Made by a program: the position numbers and the translations under genes. 64,000 nt of DNA from Murimonas intestini. Its GTDB lineage: Bacteria; Bacillota; Clostridia; Lachnospirales; Lachnospiraceae. The stretch lies in the NCBI RefSeq assembly GCF_024622195.1, contig NZ_JANKBI010000005.1, positions 62,001-126,000 of the forward strand, given 5' to 3'. Positions 42,935 through 51,532 of the stretch are shown here, one piece after another (positions within the stretch are counted from its first letter, which is position 1; each line of letters opens with the position of its first letter). Below the pieces are notes generated by a model, which saw only the letters and a program-made list of their open reading frames with translations, was not told the origin of the DNA and searched no databases.

Positions 42935-43819
42935 ATGAGATATGAAGACACAGAGCTGCCTGTGGTGCTGGATGTCGGACAGATAATCAGCTTCCACTAT
43001 TTCGAGTATGTGAAGGATTTCCAGGGTGTGGGGGAAAGCCATGATTTCTGGGAATTTGTATATGTGGATTACGGTGAGATATGGATACAGGCCGATGAAG
43101 AGCGTATCCTGCTCTGCAGCCAGGAAGGTTATCTGCACCGTCCCGGACAGTATCACAATATATATGCTGCAGGTGTGTTTGCCAGTGTTTTTATCTTCAG
43201 CTTCCGCAGCCGCAGCCATAGCCTCCGGCATTTGGAATGCCGCCGCCATCCCGTCTCCCGCTGGGGAAAAGATGCGCTGGCAGTACTTCTGCGCACTGGC
43301 AAAGAGTTTTTAGAAGAACCATATGATGATTTTGGGCAGGAAAAACTCCGTTGGAAACCTGATGTTCCGGAAACAGCCGGACAGCTGCTGAAGAACCGGA
43401 TTGAAAACTTTCTCCTGCTTCTTCTCCAGGAGAGCCGGGAAGATGCACAGGATACTGCTGACAGGCATTATCAGGAACCCAGAGGCCGTGAAACCGTTGA
43501 AAAGGTAACCGGGATCCTTTCAGAAAATCTGTATGGCAGTATTGCTCTGGAACAGGTGGCCGGGCAGTCTGCCCTGTCTCAGAGCTATATAGAAAAAATA
43601 TTTAAAAAGCATCTTGGCACTACAGTCATGGACTATTACCATCGCCTTAAGATTGCCCGTGCCAGGGAACTGATCAGTGAAGAAGAGCTGACATTCACTG
43701 AGATCGGCGATAAGTTAGGCTATGGATCCATTCACAATTTCTCGCGTGTATTTAAAAAATATACAGGGATGACCCCAAGCGGATATCAGAAGACAGTCCA
43801 AAGCAAGGGCCTGCTATAG
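42935..43819 (+). CDS. AraC-family transcriptional regulator
   Basis: The 294-residue protein has an N-terminal cupin-like sensing domain (residues 1-100, FWEFVYVDYGEIWIQADEE) and a C-terminal pair of HTH motifs (LEQVAGQSALSQSYIEKIFKK and EIGDKLGYGSIHNFSRVFKKY, residues about 190-290). GAGGAAAA precedes ATG 42935. A direct repeat with 21-bp phasing between this gene and the oxidoreductase gene is its likely target. Confidence 0.92.
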   Translation: MRYEDTELPVVLDVGQIISFHYFEYVKDFQGVGESHDFWEFVYVDYGEIWIQADEERILLCSQEGYLHRPGQYHNIYAAGVFASVFIFSFRSRSHSLRHLECRRHPVSRWGKDALAVLLRTGKEFLEEPYDDFGQEKLRWKPDVPETAGQLLKNRIENFLLLLLQESREDAQDTADRHYQEPRGRETVEKVTGILSENLYGSIALEQVAGQSALSQSYIEKIFKKHLGTTVMDYYHRLKIARARELISEEELTFTEIGDKLGYGSIHNFSRVFKKYTGMTPSGYQKTVQSKGLL

Positions 43820-43835
43820 ATAGTATAGTTGTAAA

Positions 43836-43868
43836 TTTGATAAATACTGTCGCATTTTTGATAAATAC
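43836..43868 (+). promoter_or_regulatory. AraC-type direct-repeat operator
   Basis: TTTGATAAATAC occurs twice, at 43836-43847 and 43857-43868, exactly 21 bp apart (two helical turns), between araC and the oxidoreductase gene. A TATACT -10-like hexamer follows near 43887. The phasing is typical of tandem AraC activator sites. Confidence 0.75.
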
Positions 43869-43935
43869 AAAACTACATATTCCATCTATACTGGACTTAA
43901 AATAATAGTGCGCTCAGCGCTGTAAGGAGGTAATT

Positions 43936-44997
43936 ATGAAAGAACAGTTGAAGATGGCGGTTGTGGGATTAGGTACCTGGGGTGAAAACCATATACAGAT
44001 CTATCAGGATGACCCTTTTGTGACAGTAACGGCAGTCTGTGACCAGAACCCTGAACGTGCCGCCGGGATTGCAGAAAAGTACGGGATCAGCCAGTACTAT
44101 ACGGATTATGAAGAGATGTTTGACAAAGCAGATATGGATGCCGTGGCAATTGTAACACCAGATTTTGCCCACAAAGATATTGCAGTATCGGCTGCCAGAC
44201 ACGGCAAACACATGCTGATTGAAAAGCCACTGGCCACTACGGCAGATGATGTCAGGGTCATGGTGGATGAAATCAACAGATGCGGGGTCAGGGCAATGGT
44301 GGATCTGCATAACCGCTTCAGTCCGCCCTTCCATGCGGCCTGGCAGTCTATCCGGAACGGAAACCTGGGTGAGGCCTACAGCGGGTATTTCCGTCTGAAT
44401 GATATAAAATGGGTAGCCACAGACCTGCTCCCATGGGCTGCCGGTTCCTCTATCCTGTGGTTTCTGGGAAGCCACAGCCTGGATACTCTCCGATGGCTGT
44501 TTCAGGATGATGTCGTTCGTGTATACAGCGTCAGCCGTTCCGGAATCCTAAAAGGGATGGGTGTGGATACCGTGGATGAATACATGACCACCCTGGAATT
44601 TTCCAGAGGAGCCATTGTACAGATGGAAAACGGGTGGATCACCCCTAATGCCAACCCATGCGTCAATGATATAAAATGCAATATTATGGGAACTAAAGGC
44701 ATGATCAGCATTGATGCCAGCAATCACACGATGATTCAGGAATATACAGAAAATTCTGTGCGGGTACCTGATGTGATCGTAAGCAATAAAATATTCGGAC
44801 GTCCAAAAGGCTTCGCCTATGACAGCATCCGGGCATTTACAGACTGTCTGATAAATAACAGAGAATTCCCTGTAAGCATCAGTGACGCTGCCAACACTAC
44901 CCTGACGCTCCTGGCCATTATGGAGTCAGCCGGCACAAGGATGCCTGTAGAAGTACATGGCCTCTACCCGGTAAACTGGAAGTCAGGTACCCCATAG
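43936..44997 (+). CDS. Gfo/Idh/MocA-family NAD(P)-dependent oxidoreductase
   Basis: The 353-residue protein has an N-terminal Rossmann domain (MAVVGLGTWGENHIQIYQDD), the EKP motif (LIEKPLATTADDV) and a C-terminal substrate domain (SILWFLGSHSLDTLRWLF, with the His-containing stretch typical of the family). Such enzymes oxidise sugars, inositols or related polyols. AAGGAGG precedes the start. Its only regulatory partner here is the AraC protein, so an inducible sugar-oxidising step is likely. Confidence 0.9.
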   Translation: MKEQLKMAVVGLGTWGENHIQIYQDDPFVTVTAVCDQNPERAAGIAEKYGISQYYTDYEEMFDKADMDAVAIVTPDFAHKDIAVSAARHGKHMLIEKPLATTADDVRVMVDEINRCGVRAMVDLHNRFSPPFHAAWQSIRNGNLGEAYSGYFRLNDIKWVATDLLPWAAGSSILWFLGSHSLDTLRWLFQDDVVRVYSVSRSGILKGMGVDTVDEYMTTLEFSRGAIVQMENGWITPNANPCVNDIKCNIMGTKGMISIDASNHTMIQEYTENSVRVPDVIVSNKIFGRPKGFAYDSIRAFTDCLINNREFPVSISDAANTTLTLLAIMESAGTRMPVEVHGLYPVNWKSGTP

Positions 44998-45147
44998 CAA
45001 GCCACAGATACTTGACCCTGGCGGCAAAGCGGCAGGCATTAGACGATCGGGAACAAATATCAAAATCCCCCTGTTCTTCACTAATGATATGATACCGCTC
45101 AGTCAGACGAGCTGCATAACATTATGAAAAGCAGGGGGCAAAGCATA

Positions 45148-45909
45148 TTATTTATTTTTTTTCTTTCTCTGAAGCCGGATTCCTATAATAAGGAATATAA
45201 CTGCAATTACAAGAGTACCCAGGCCATTTCCAACAAAAGTGATCATAAAATCAGCTCCGTTTGAATAACCGCCTGCTAAAACATTTGTCAGGATATTTGC
45301 CGGTATCACTAAAAACAGGACCACTGCAATCACAAGGACTATATTTGCGCTTGTAAACATTTTGCATGCGACTCCGATCCAGAGGACAGCAGTCCACATC
45401 AATGCGATAGGAAGACCCGGCGTCCAGAACCACATATCTCCTATTCCCATCAGTCCATACAACACTCCCTGTATAAGTCCCAACAGCAGTATGCTGCACA
45501 GATTTAGTACAGCTAATCCCTTGACTATTCTATGGTTTCCCGCACCCATGGCTATATAGACAGGGATACATGCAGTTGCGATCCCGCCGGTCACGATCAG
45601 AGACCAGGTAAGCCCATGGTCCACTGCCAGATTTACAATAATACAAGTCAGCACAGCTATAGCACCCAGGATATACAGGATATCTGCTGCAAACCGGGTC
45701 TTTGATTTTTTCAGGAATTTTTTAAAATCCTTAACCTCAGGAGCAGTCTCAACCTCTACCTTCTGGCTCATCTGCCTGTAGACCTCACGGCATTCACTGC
45801 ATTCTTCCAAATGTTCCCGTATTGCCTGGTCTGATGCCTCACTCGTCATTCTTTCAATATAGACAGGGAGCAGATCCCTTATCATACCGCACTCTAATTT
45901 TTGTCCCAT
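45148..45909 (-). CDS. Anti-sigma factor with zinc-finger N-terminus
   Basis: The first 40 residues form a zf-HC2-type anti-sigma domain (IREHLEECSECREVYRQM carries the HxxxCxxC ligand set). A linker and about six hydrophobic segments follow (residues 75-245). It overlaps the sigma gene by 16 bp. It would hold the sigma factor at the membrane until a signal arrives. Confidence 0.85.
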   Translation of the reverse strand: MGQKLECGMIRDLLPVYIERMTSEASDQAIREHLEECSECREVYRQMSQKVEVETAPEVKDFKKFLKKSKTRFAADILYILGAIAVLTCIIVNLAVDHGLTWSLIVTGGIATACIPVYIAMGAGNHRIVKGLAVLNLCSILLLGLIQGVLYGLMGIGDMWFWTPGLPIALMWTAVLWIGVACKMFTSANIVLVIAVVLFLVIPANILTNVLAGGYSNGADFMITFVGNGLGTLVIAVIFLIIGIRLQRKKKNK

Positions 45910-46397
45910 TCTTCTCTTCCTTTCACTAATTTTTGTTTTCCGCGATAAAACGTCACCCTGGCCCAGGTTTCCGTTTTTCCCATAATGTTTCCGATCTCCG
46001 CAAAGCTGAGTTCTCCTGTCAGCCTTAAATACATCACTTCCCTGGATGCTGCATCAAAATTATGCAGCGCTTTGAACAGTTCCACCTTTTCCCAATTCAG
46101 CAGGTAATCATTCTCTATATTTTCAAATGACTGCACTTCTGTTGTCATTTCCTCCAGAGGAATCATATCCATCTTCTGCCTCTTCAGTTCTTTGTACCAG
46201 AGACGCTTTCCTATCTGGCAGAGCCATACGGATATCTTACACTCTCCGCGAAACCTGTCCAGGCCTTTTGCTGCCTGATAAAAGGTCTCCTGTGTCAGCT
46301 CCTCTGCCAGATCCGCACTATGGGTTAAGCAGAATAGATATTTATATACAGCTTTCACATTCTCTTCATACAGCTTTTCCATATCCTGCTTATCCAA
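45894..46397 (-). CDS. ECF-type RNA polymerase sigma factor
   Basis: The 167-residue protein has sigma region 2 (YKYLFCLTHSADLAEELTQE, then the AAKGLDRFRGECKISVWLCQI DNA-melting region) and region 4 (LRLTGELSFAEIGNIMGKTE with its HTH). It is followed directly by a membrane anti-sigma gene. The regulon is not visible; the promoter upstream is probably autoregulated, but I found no clear motif. Confidence 0.92.
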   Translation of the reverse strand: MDKQDMEKLYEENVKAVYKYLFCLTHSADLAEELTQETFYQAAKGLDRFRGECKISVWLCQIGKRLWYKELKRQKMDMIPLEEMTTEVQSFENIENDYLLNWEKVELFKALHNFDAASREVMYLRLTGELSFAEIGNIMGKTETWARVTFYRGKQKLVKGREEWDKN

Positions 46398-46758
46398 CTT
46401 TTCACCCCCTCAATATATAGGTGCGTTTACCTTGCATTTCGTTACAAGCTTTTTTAACAATTATAAAATTTCTTATTATACAATATCATTAATCAGGCAG
46501 TATGTCATTTTATCATTCAGGAAAATACCAAGGATATTGGCTTCCATTGCAGTGACTGAAGACAGATTTCATTGGGGCTTTTACATCAACAGTACCCGGA
46601 GAACACAAAGGACACAAACCACACAAAGGAGCAGAAAAGGTCACTCCTATATGAGAGCAGGGTGCCAACAGACCTAGCTCTCCAATGGTTCAGTTTTGCA
46701 GCAAAAAAGCACTACCACCGACCAGCGATAATGCTTTGATACTCTAAATGGGCAAGGA
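46398..46758. other. Intergenic stretch without a confident gene
   Basis: This 361-bp stretch holds the upstream region of the sigma gene and a short A/C-rich repetitive patch near 46597-46625 (ACACAAAGG occurs twice). No coding frame with a ribosome site was seen. Confidence 0.4.
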
Positions 46759-46962
46759 TTATTCCTCCCATTTTTCCCTAAGATAATACCCTATCACTTT
46801 TATGATCTTCTCTGCGTTTTCGATATCACGGCAAAATCGTCATAATCTGCCTTTTCACGCAGACGGAACGCGGTGTCATTTTCCATCCCGCAACAGCATA
46901 CCCGCAGAATCCAGATCATCCTTTGCACTCTCAAAACGGTATTTTGACAGATCCTTTACGCT
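46759..46962 (-). pseudogene. Decayed HEPN-domain gene downstream of an MNT nucleotidyltransferase
   Basis: Directly after the nucleotidyltransferase stop, the minus strand encodes KDLSKYRFESAKDDLDSAG, the usual start of a HEPN partner, then a stop. About 50 bp later a different frame gives EKADYDDFA and, after another shift, IENAEKIIKVIGYYLREKW and a stop, the usual HEPN end. The middle of the domain is missing. This is a broken toxin-type partner of an MNT-HEPN pair. Confidence 0.75.
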
Positions 46963-47282
46963 GCCTTCCACAATACAACCCCCTCCCTCGTTACGTTCTG
47001 ATAGAATGGCGTTACTTTCTGCCACCTGCAGAAGGTATCATAATCTATGTCTATTACTGAAAATACCTTATCGTACTCAAGGTTCATGTCAACAATAAAA
47101 TCGGACAACTTATCTTCGGTCTCTTCATCCAGATTTCCCTGCATCAGTATTGCCACGTCCACATCGGACTCTTCCGTATTTGTTCCTCTGGCTGCGGAAC
47201 CATATAAAATAATGCTGATCACTTTGTTTTCTATGACTCCAAGGATTCCCTTTACTAATTCCATCAAAATCTTTTCATCCAT
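46956..47282 (-). CDS. MNT-family nucleotidyltransferase (MNT-HEPN antitoxin type)
   Basis: The 108-residue protein has the minimal nucleotidyltransferase motif IILYGSAARGTNTEESDVDVAI with GS and DxD residues, near residues 24-46. In MNT-HEPN systems such proteins AMPylate and silence a HEPN RNase. ATG 47282 follows GGAGG. Its partner gene downstream is broken, so it is now an orphan antitoxin-like gene. Confidence 0.88.
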   Translation of the reverse strand: MDEKILMELVKGILGVIENKVISIILYGSAARGTNTEESDVDVAILMQGNLDEETEDKLSDFIVDMNLEYDKVFSVIDIDYDTFCRWQKVTPFYQNVTREGVVLWKAA

Positions 47283-47450
47283 AAGCATCCTCCTTCCTAC
47301 AAATTCATTATACTAATGGAAAGAATCTGCGTCAACGCTGTATCTGCTATTTATCAACTGGCTTTCACATAGGCTGATTGCCAGCTTACTTTTCTCAACG
47401 GTCCCTTTTATGGATAATCAAAATTCTTATGAGTTTCTAAAACAAAAACC

Positions 47451-47495
47451 AAGGCCAAAACAGCATCCTGTAAACAGTTCTGCTATTCTGGCCTT
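47451..47495. terminator. Hairpin of terminator type
   Basis: AAGGCCAAAACAGCA and TGCTATTCTGGCCTT form an imperfect 15-bp stem. It lies in the gap between the nucleotidyltransferase and the 59-residue peptide gene, and could end the peptide transcript coming from the right. There is no strong T tract. Confidence 0.45.
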
Positions 47496-47871
47496 ATCAT
47501 ATACACATGCCTGCACCTAATAGCCTGATCTTTAGGATAGACCCGCTTTGCGCGGTAAGCTACAGGTTCTGTGCTAAAGCAAATGTATTAATATTGATTA
47601 CCTTTTCGGTTCCGGTTCCTATCGGCTGATTCTTTCCACACTTTCTGACTGCGTCAGCTATATTCCACACTCACTTTGCTCCACATCTTTAAAAGTTAAC
47701 TCACACCATTATTCATAAAACAAGCCGATAATAAGAAACCGAATATGTAATCTCTGAAAATTTGCATTTATCTCCATCAGTACGGATAACAGCCTGTATC
47801 CCACATTAACAGGCATATATACCGGGATGTATTCTTCTGATGTCAGACTTCTGCAATATTTTCTGCGTCTG
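47496..47871. other. Intergenic stretch downstream of the small peptide gene
   Basis: No gene was recognised. A short GCCTGT/ACAGGC stem lies near 47790-47820, about 55 bp past the peptide stop, and may be part of its 3' UTR. Confidence 0.4.
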
Positions 47872-48051
47872 TTAGTCTTTATATATTGCTACTGTATCTT
47901 CTTCTCTCAGCCATTTCAGGACTTCATCAGGTGTGTCCAGTTCATGCATTCCCCAAGGCATGCTTTTTCCAACAGTTCCTTTTACAACTCCTTCTGCTTT
48001 TTCCTGCAGCATTGAAGAAAATTTCTTCTTTAACTCTTCTCTGTTTAACAT
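47872..48051 (-). CDS. Small peptide with AgrD-like C-terminus, under a LytTR-type promoter
   Basis: The 59-residue product (MLNREELKKKFSSMLQEKAE and so on) has no signal peptide. Residues 30-45 read SMPWGMHELDTPDEVL. The ELDTPDEV part lines up with the AgrD recognition segment (consensus like DEPEVPEEL), and the Ser would take the place of the ring-forming Cys, as in some serine-lactone signals. No Cys is present and no AgrB protease is in the window. Upstream are GGAGAG and a promoter almost identical in design to that of the ABC operon at 50771. It may be a signal precursor, a bacteriocin-like peptide or a small regulator; the call rests on context. Confidence 0.6.
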   Translation of the reverse strand: MLNREELKKKFSSMLQEKAEGVVKGTVGKSMPWGMHELDTPDEVLKWLREEDTVAIYKD

Positions 48052-48096
48052 CACTATTTAATCTCTCCTTCACTCACAATTTAATAGTATGTTCTG

Positions 48097-48156
48097 ATTC
48101 TAGCACAGATTGGAATTTTTGAGTGAATCTGTCATAAAATAGCCTTTTTCTGTCAT
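48097..48156 (-). promoter_or_regulatory. LytTR-type promoter of the small peptide gene
   Basis: On the minus strand ATGACAGA (48156-48149), 13 nt, ATGACAGA (48135-48128), then 25 nt and TAGAAT (48102-48097). The 21-bp repeat phasing is typical of LytTR sites. The same layout, including ATGACAGATTCAC and CTGTGNTAGNAT, occurs at 50597-50656. Confidence 0.82.
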
Positions 48157-48260
48157 TTGCGCATGATCCTGCTTCATTCTGCTGCTCTTTTCCCCGAAAA
48201 CGCCCTTATATTTTTATTCCCAACGCATCCTTATAGTTTAAAATTGCAATCTCTATGCCG

Positions 48261-48289
48261 TTTACATTCCTATCACCAAATGCTATAAT
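48261..48289 (+). promoter_or_regulatory. Sigma-A promoter of the AgrC/AgrA-like genes
   Basis: TTTACA (48261-48266), a 17-bp spacer and TATAAT (48284-48289). It lacks the ATGACAGA repeats in the forward direction, which suggests basal expression of the sensor system. Confidence 0.8.
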
Positions 48290-48341
48290 CTTAGCACTGA
48301 TAAAAGTGGAACTTTTGTTAATTACATAAGAAGGGGATTTT

Positions 48342-49646
48342 ATGGATCTTTATAATGCACTGTACATTATTTTGAATATTTTTATACTTTTTGTGCCTTT
48401 CGTCTTAATCCTGCCCCAGCGCTTAAAATGGACGCAGTACATAACTATATGGGGCTACATCGCTGTCTGCCGTTTTCTTTTCGAGAGGTACGGGCAGATA
48501 ACAACTTTTACAATCATTATCGGCTGTGTCCTCTTAGTAGCTGCTTTCTCACGAAATAAGATGCTCAGCGTGCTCTGTTCACTCATCGGCTATATCAGCA
48601 ATGTATTTCTAAACTATGCATATACTTTTTTAATATACATAATTACAGGAAAGACTATGGAAGATATCGATACCATGCTTTTGGGCAGTTTTTTATTTTT
48701 AATTATTTTTCTGCTTCTTCAGATTGTCCTCCTGCTTTTGCTGCACAAGCTTCTGTTTAGTAAACTGCACTTAATGGATATCTCTATTTCACCGAAAAAT
48801 CTCCGCTATATACTGGCCGACGCTGCACTCTGCGCCGCCATCTTCGTTATTAACTTTGCTTTCGGAGAGACTCTTGGATATCCTCTTTCCTTTATCGCCA
48901 TTAACTGTCTTCTGTTTGGAATTTATTTTGTATTTACAGTATTTCTGCTGCTGTCCATTGCCAGGACAACACGGCAGGAAGCAAATATGAAGTTTCTTAA
49001 GGACCAGTATAATACCCTGCAGGAATACACAGCCCGTGTGGAGGAAACTTACCAGGAGGTCCGCACATTCCGCCATGATTATATTAATATACTTTCAACC
49101 CTGTATGGGTTTATCCATGACAAGGACTATCAGCAGCTGGAACAATATTTTGAAGAACAGGTGCTGGATACCAGCAGGCAGTTTGATGCCTCCCAGGCAG
49201 AGCTTGGCAAGCTTTCACACATAAGGATAACTGAACTGAAGGGGCTTCTCATGACCAAGTCGATCCGTGCCCTGAATCTTGGCCTAAACCTGCATCTGGA
49301 AATCAATTTTGATTTAGATACGTCAAAAATGGAAAGTATGGACCTGGTACGGCTTTTAGGTATTTATTTTGATAATGCTATTGAGGCTGCTGTCTCATCC
49401 GCTGATAAAAAAATAATATTTTCCCTTACACAGACAAATAATTTTACTTCAATTATGCTGGCTAATTCCTGTGAAACAGATAATCTTTCACTAGACTCAC
49501 TGAGTACGGCCGGATATTCTACAAAAGGGGAGGAACGCGGTATAGGCCTCTACAATGCGGCAGATATTCTTTCTAAATATCCTGAGGTCTTTCCAAAAAC
49601 CTCATTTAAGGATCATCTGTTTATACAAACACTGGAAAATATTTAA
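48342..49646 (+). CDS. AgrC-like GHKL sensor histidine kinase
   Basis: The 434-residue kinase has six to seven N-terminal membrane helices (residues 1-200), a coiled coil, the phosphoacceptor motif VRTFRHDYINILSTLYGFI (as in AgrC) and a GHKL ATPase domain (N box GIYFDNAIEAA, G box GEERGIGLYNA). AgrC kinases read cyclic autoinducing peptides. AAGGGGA precedes the start. It lies 42 bp before its regulator gene. Confidence 0.92.
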   Translation: MDLYNALYIILNIFILFVPFVLILPQRLKWTQYITIWGYIAVCRFLFERYGQITTFTIIIGCVLLVAAFSRNKMLSVLCSLIGYISNVFLNYAYTFLIYIITGKTMEDIDTMLLGSFLFLIIFLLLQIVLLLLLHKLLFSKLHLMDISISPKNLRYILADAALCAAIFVINFAFGETLGYPLSFIAINCLLFGIYFVFTVFLLLSIARTTRQEANMKFLKDQYNTLQEYTARVEETYQEVRTFRHDYINILSTLYGFIHDKDYQQLEQYFEEQVLDTSRQFDASQAELGKLSHIRITELKGLLMTKSIRALNLGLNLHLEINFDLDTSKMESMDLVRLLGIYFDNAIEAAVSSADKKIIFSLTQTNNFTSIMLANSCETDNLSLDSLSTAGYSTKGEERGIGLYNAADILSKYPEVFPKTSFKDHLFIQTLENI

Positions 49647-49688
49647 AAACTGCCACAAAAGACCGCTTTTGAAAAATAAGGAGAAATC

Positions 49689-50447
49689 ATGCTCTCAATA
49701 TATATCTGTGATGACATTATAGAAATCACCAGCCAGTTTGAAAAATACATAAAAAAATACCTGCTGTGCCGTGATGACGACATGGAACTGGTATGTGCAG
49801 CCACAACTCCTGGTGAAGTCCTTGATATCCTTTCCATGAAAGGGCAGTGTAATACCGGCCTGTATTTTCTGGATGTGGATCTGAAATCTTCCATGGACGG
49901 TTTCCAGCTGGCTGCCAGGATCCGGGAAAAAGACCCAAATGGCTTTATTGTATTTATAACAGACCATGGCGAGCGCAGCTGCGACACTTTCAAGTACCAT
50001 CTGGAGGCACTGGATTATATCTGCAAGGCAGATATAAATAATATAGAAGAACGGATCCGGGATTGTATAGATCTGGCCTACAGGCGATATCAGACTATCT
50101 CTTCTGACCCTGAAAAATATTATACGGGCCATGCAGGCAGCAGAAAGTACTTTCTTCCTCTGAAGGATATTCTGTATTTTACTACATCTAACACACCTCA
50201 TCAGCTGAAAGTGCATCTCACATCAGACATCTACTCTGTGCGCGGCGACATAAAAAATATGGAAGCCCAGTTAGATGAACGTTTTTTCCGTTGTGAGAAA
50301 TCCTGCCTGGTAAACCTGGAACATGTCAGATATGTGGAAAGGAATACTCGTCTGATAACCCTTGATAATCAAACCCAGATCCCCATCTCACAGAGCGGGT
50401 TAAAACTCTTCCTGAGGAACTATCCTGACTTGATCAGCAAGCCGTAA
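49689..50447 (+). CDS. AgrA-like LytTR response regulator
   Basis: The 252-residue protein has a receiver domain (ICDD near residues 6-9, phosphoacceptor in GLYFLDVDLKSSMDGFQLA, FITDHGERSCDTFKYHLEALDYI as in AgrA) and a C-terminal LytTR domain (YFLPLKDILYFTTSNTPHQL to the end). It probably binds the paired ATGACAGA sites before the small peptide gene and the ABC operon. AAGGAGA lies before the start. Confidence 0.92.
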   Translation: MLSIYICDDIIEITSQFEKYIKKYLLCRDDDMELVCAATTPGEVLDILSMKGQCNTGLYFLDVDLKSSMDGFQLAARIREKDPNGFIVFITDHGERSCDTFKYHLEALDYICKADINNIEERIRDCIDLAYRRYQTISSDPEKYYTGHAGSRKYFLPLKDILYFTTSNTPHQLKVHLTSDIYSVRGDIKNMEAQLDERFFRCEKSCLVNLEHVRYVERNTRLITLDNQTQIPISQSGLKLFLRNYPDLISKP

Positions 50448-50475
50448 TTTAATGCAAAATAATAAATAATTCAGA

Positions 50476-50508
50476 GGGCGATGCATAACAAATGTATCGC
50501 CCGTTTTA
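50476..50508 (+). terminator. Terminator after the AgrA-like gene
   Basis: GGGCGATGCAT and ATGTATCGCCC form a stem with one G-T pair around AACAA, followed by GTTTTATTT, 28 bp past the stop. It separates the regulator genes from the ABC operon. Confidence 0.88.
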
Positions 50509-50596
50509 TTTAACATGGTATATCAGGAAATATTTCTTATTTATAATTGTTCAATACCTTCACAATTACGTGCAAAAATCCATTTAAACTTATCAA

Positions 50597-50656
50597 ATGA
50601 CAGAAATACATAGGTTAATGACAGATTCACATGCCATTATTACTCTGTGATAGTAT
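50597..50656 (+). promoter_or_regulatory. LytTR-type promoter of the ABC operon
   Basis: ATGACAGA at 50597-50604 and 50618-50625 (21 bp apart), then 25 nt and TAGTAT (50651-50656). Spacing and flanking bases (ATTCAC after the second repeat, CTGTG before the -10) match the promoter at 48156-48097. No good -35 is visible, as expected for an activator-dependent promoter. Confidence 0.84.
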
Positions 50657-50717
50657 AACTATATCCTGGCTAAATACCATTACACGAACCAATGTGGATA
50701 TATAACTATTACAATTT

Positions 50718-50753
50718 CACAGGCCAGCGGTATATAACTACCTCTGGCCTGTG
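50718..50753 (+). promoter_or_regulatory. Leader hairpin before the ABC operon
   Basis: CACAGGCCAG and CTGGCCTGTG form a perfect 10-bp stem with a 16-nt loop, ending 4 nt before the AAGGGAG ribosome site of the first gene. It is not followed by T residues. It may stabilise the mRNA or modulate translation. Confidence 0.65.
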
Positions 50754-50770
50754 CACGAAAGGGAGCTAAA

Positions 50771-51532
50771 ATGATTAAGAAGATACTGGCAGGTGTTATC
50801 TTGGTTTTTATGGCTGGAATCGGAATCTTCGGATTAGTGAAATTTCAATTTCAAACTGCGGAAATTCAAAGTATTCCTGATAATAATACGGATCTTATAA
50901 AAGAGGACGAAATGCCCCAGACGTCACCGTCCGCAGGCAATGCTGTACTAGATAACAGAATAATATCTAACCCCGAAAAATATCCGGATCAAAGAGAAAT
51001 AACACCCAGTGACAGCAATGTATATCAAACAGGCGATACAATTGATACAAGTAAATTGATCTTTACTGTAAACAGTTATCATATAACTAAGACCAAGGGA
51101 GCTTTTGATATATCAGATATTAAAGAAACCCCCTTAGATGTGGTTCTCGATAATGAGGATAATATTTCAAACAATTACTCCTATGTAATTATTGATATGA
51201 CCATTAAAAATAAACAATCTAAAGAAGTAGAATTCTACCTGAACAATTTATGGCTTCGATTCATTAATAAAGACTCAGAGTACTCAGGAAACAATATATA
51301 TTATGCCGGGCAGCTTAGAGGGTATAAGGACGGACAACCGGCAGATAACGGAAAAGCTTATTTCCGGCGGATTTTAAAAATGAACGAAGAAAGGCCGCTT
51401 ACTCTGACATATGTGATCAGCGATGAAGAGCTTGACGGTGCCGCCCTGTTACTGAAGATTTGGCCTTCAGGAGCTATAAATTATGAAGATGACAGCAGAT
51501 TTGTCAGTTTGGTACAGGAGAATAAAGAATGA
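50771..51532 (+). CDS. Membrane-anchored extracellular protein of the ABC operon
   Basis: The 253-residue protein has an N-terminal membrane anchor (IKKILAGVILVFMAGIGIFG) and an external domain with a beta-rich, immunoglobulin-like look (YSYVIIDMTIKNKQSKEVEF). The central region resembles DUF5067/DUF4352-type domains, without certainty. Its stop overlaps the next gene by 4 nt. The last protein of the operon (54660-55262) has the same layout, so the two may be related helpers or immunity-type factors. Confidence 0.75.
   Translation: MIKKILAGVILVFMAGIGIFGLVKFQFQTAEIQSIPDNNTDLIKEDEMPQTSPSAGNAVLDNRIISNPEKYPDQREITPSDSNVYQTGDTIDTSKLIFTVNSYHITKTKGAFDISDIKETPLDVVLDNEDNISNNYSYVIIDMTIKNKQSKEVEFYLNNLWLRFINKDSEYSGNNIYYAGQLRGYKDGQPADNGKAYFRRILKMNEERPLTLTYVISDEELDGAALLLKIWPSGAINYEDDSRFVSLVQENKE

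Noticed and set aside
45067..45138. CCCCCTG/CAGGGGG inverted repeat as terminator
   Set aside because: The arms are 7 bp and 58 nt apart with no T tract, so the fold is not convincing.
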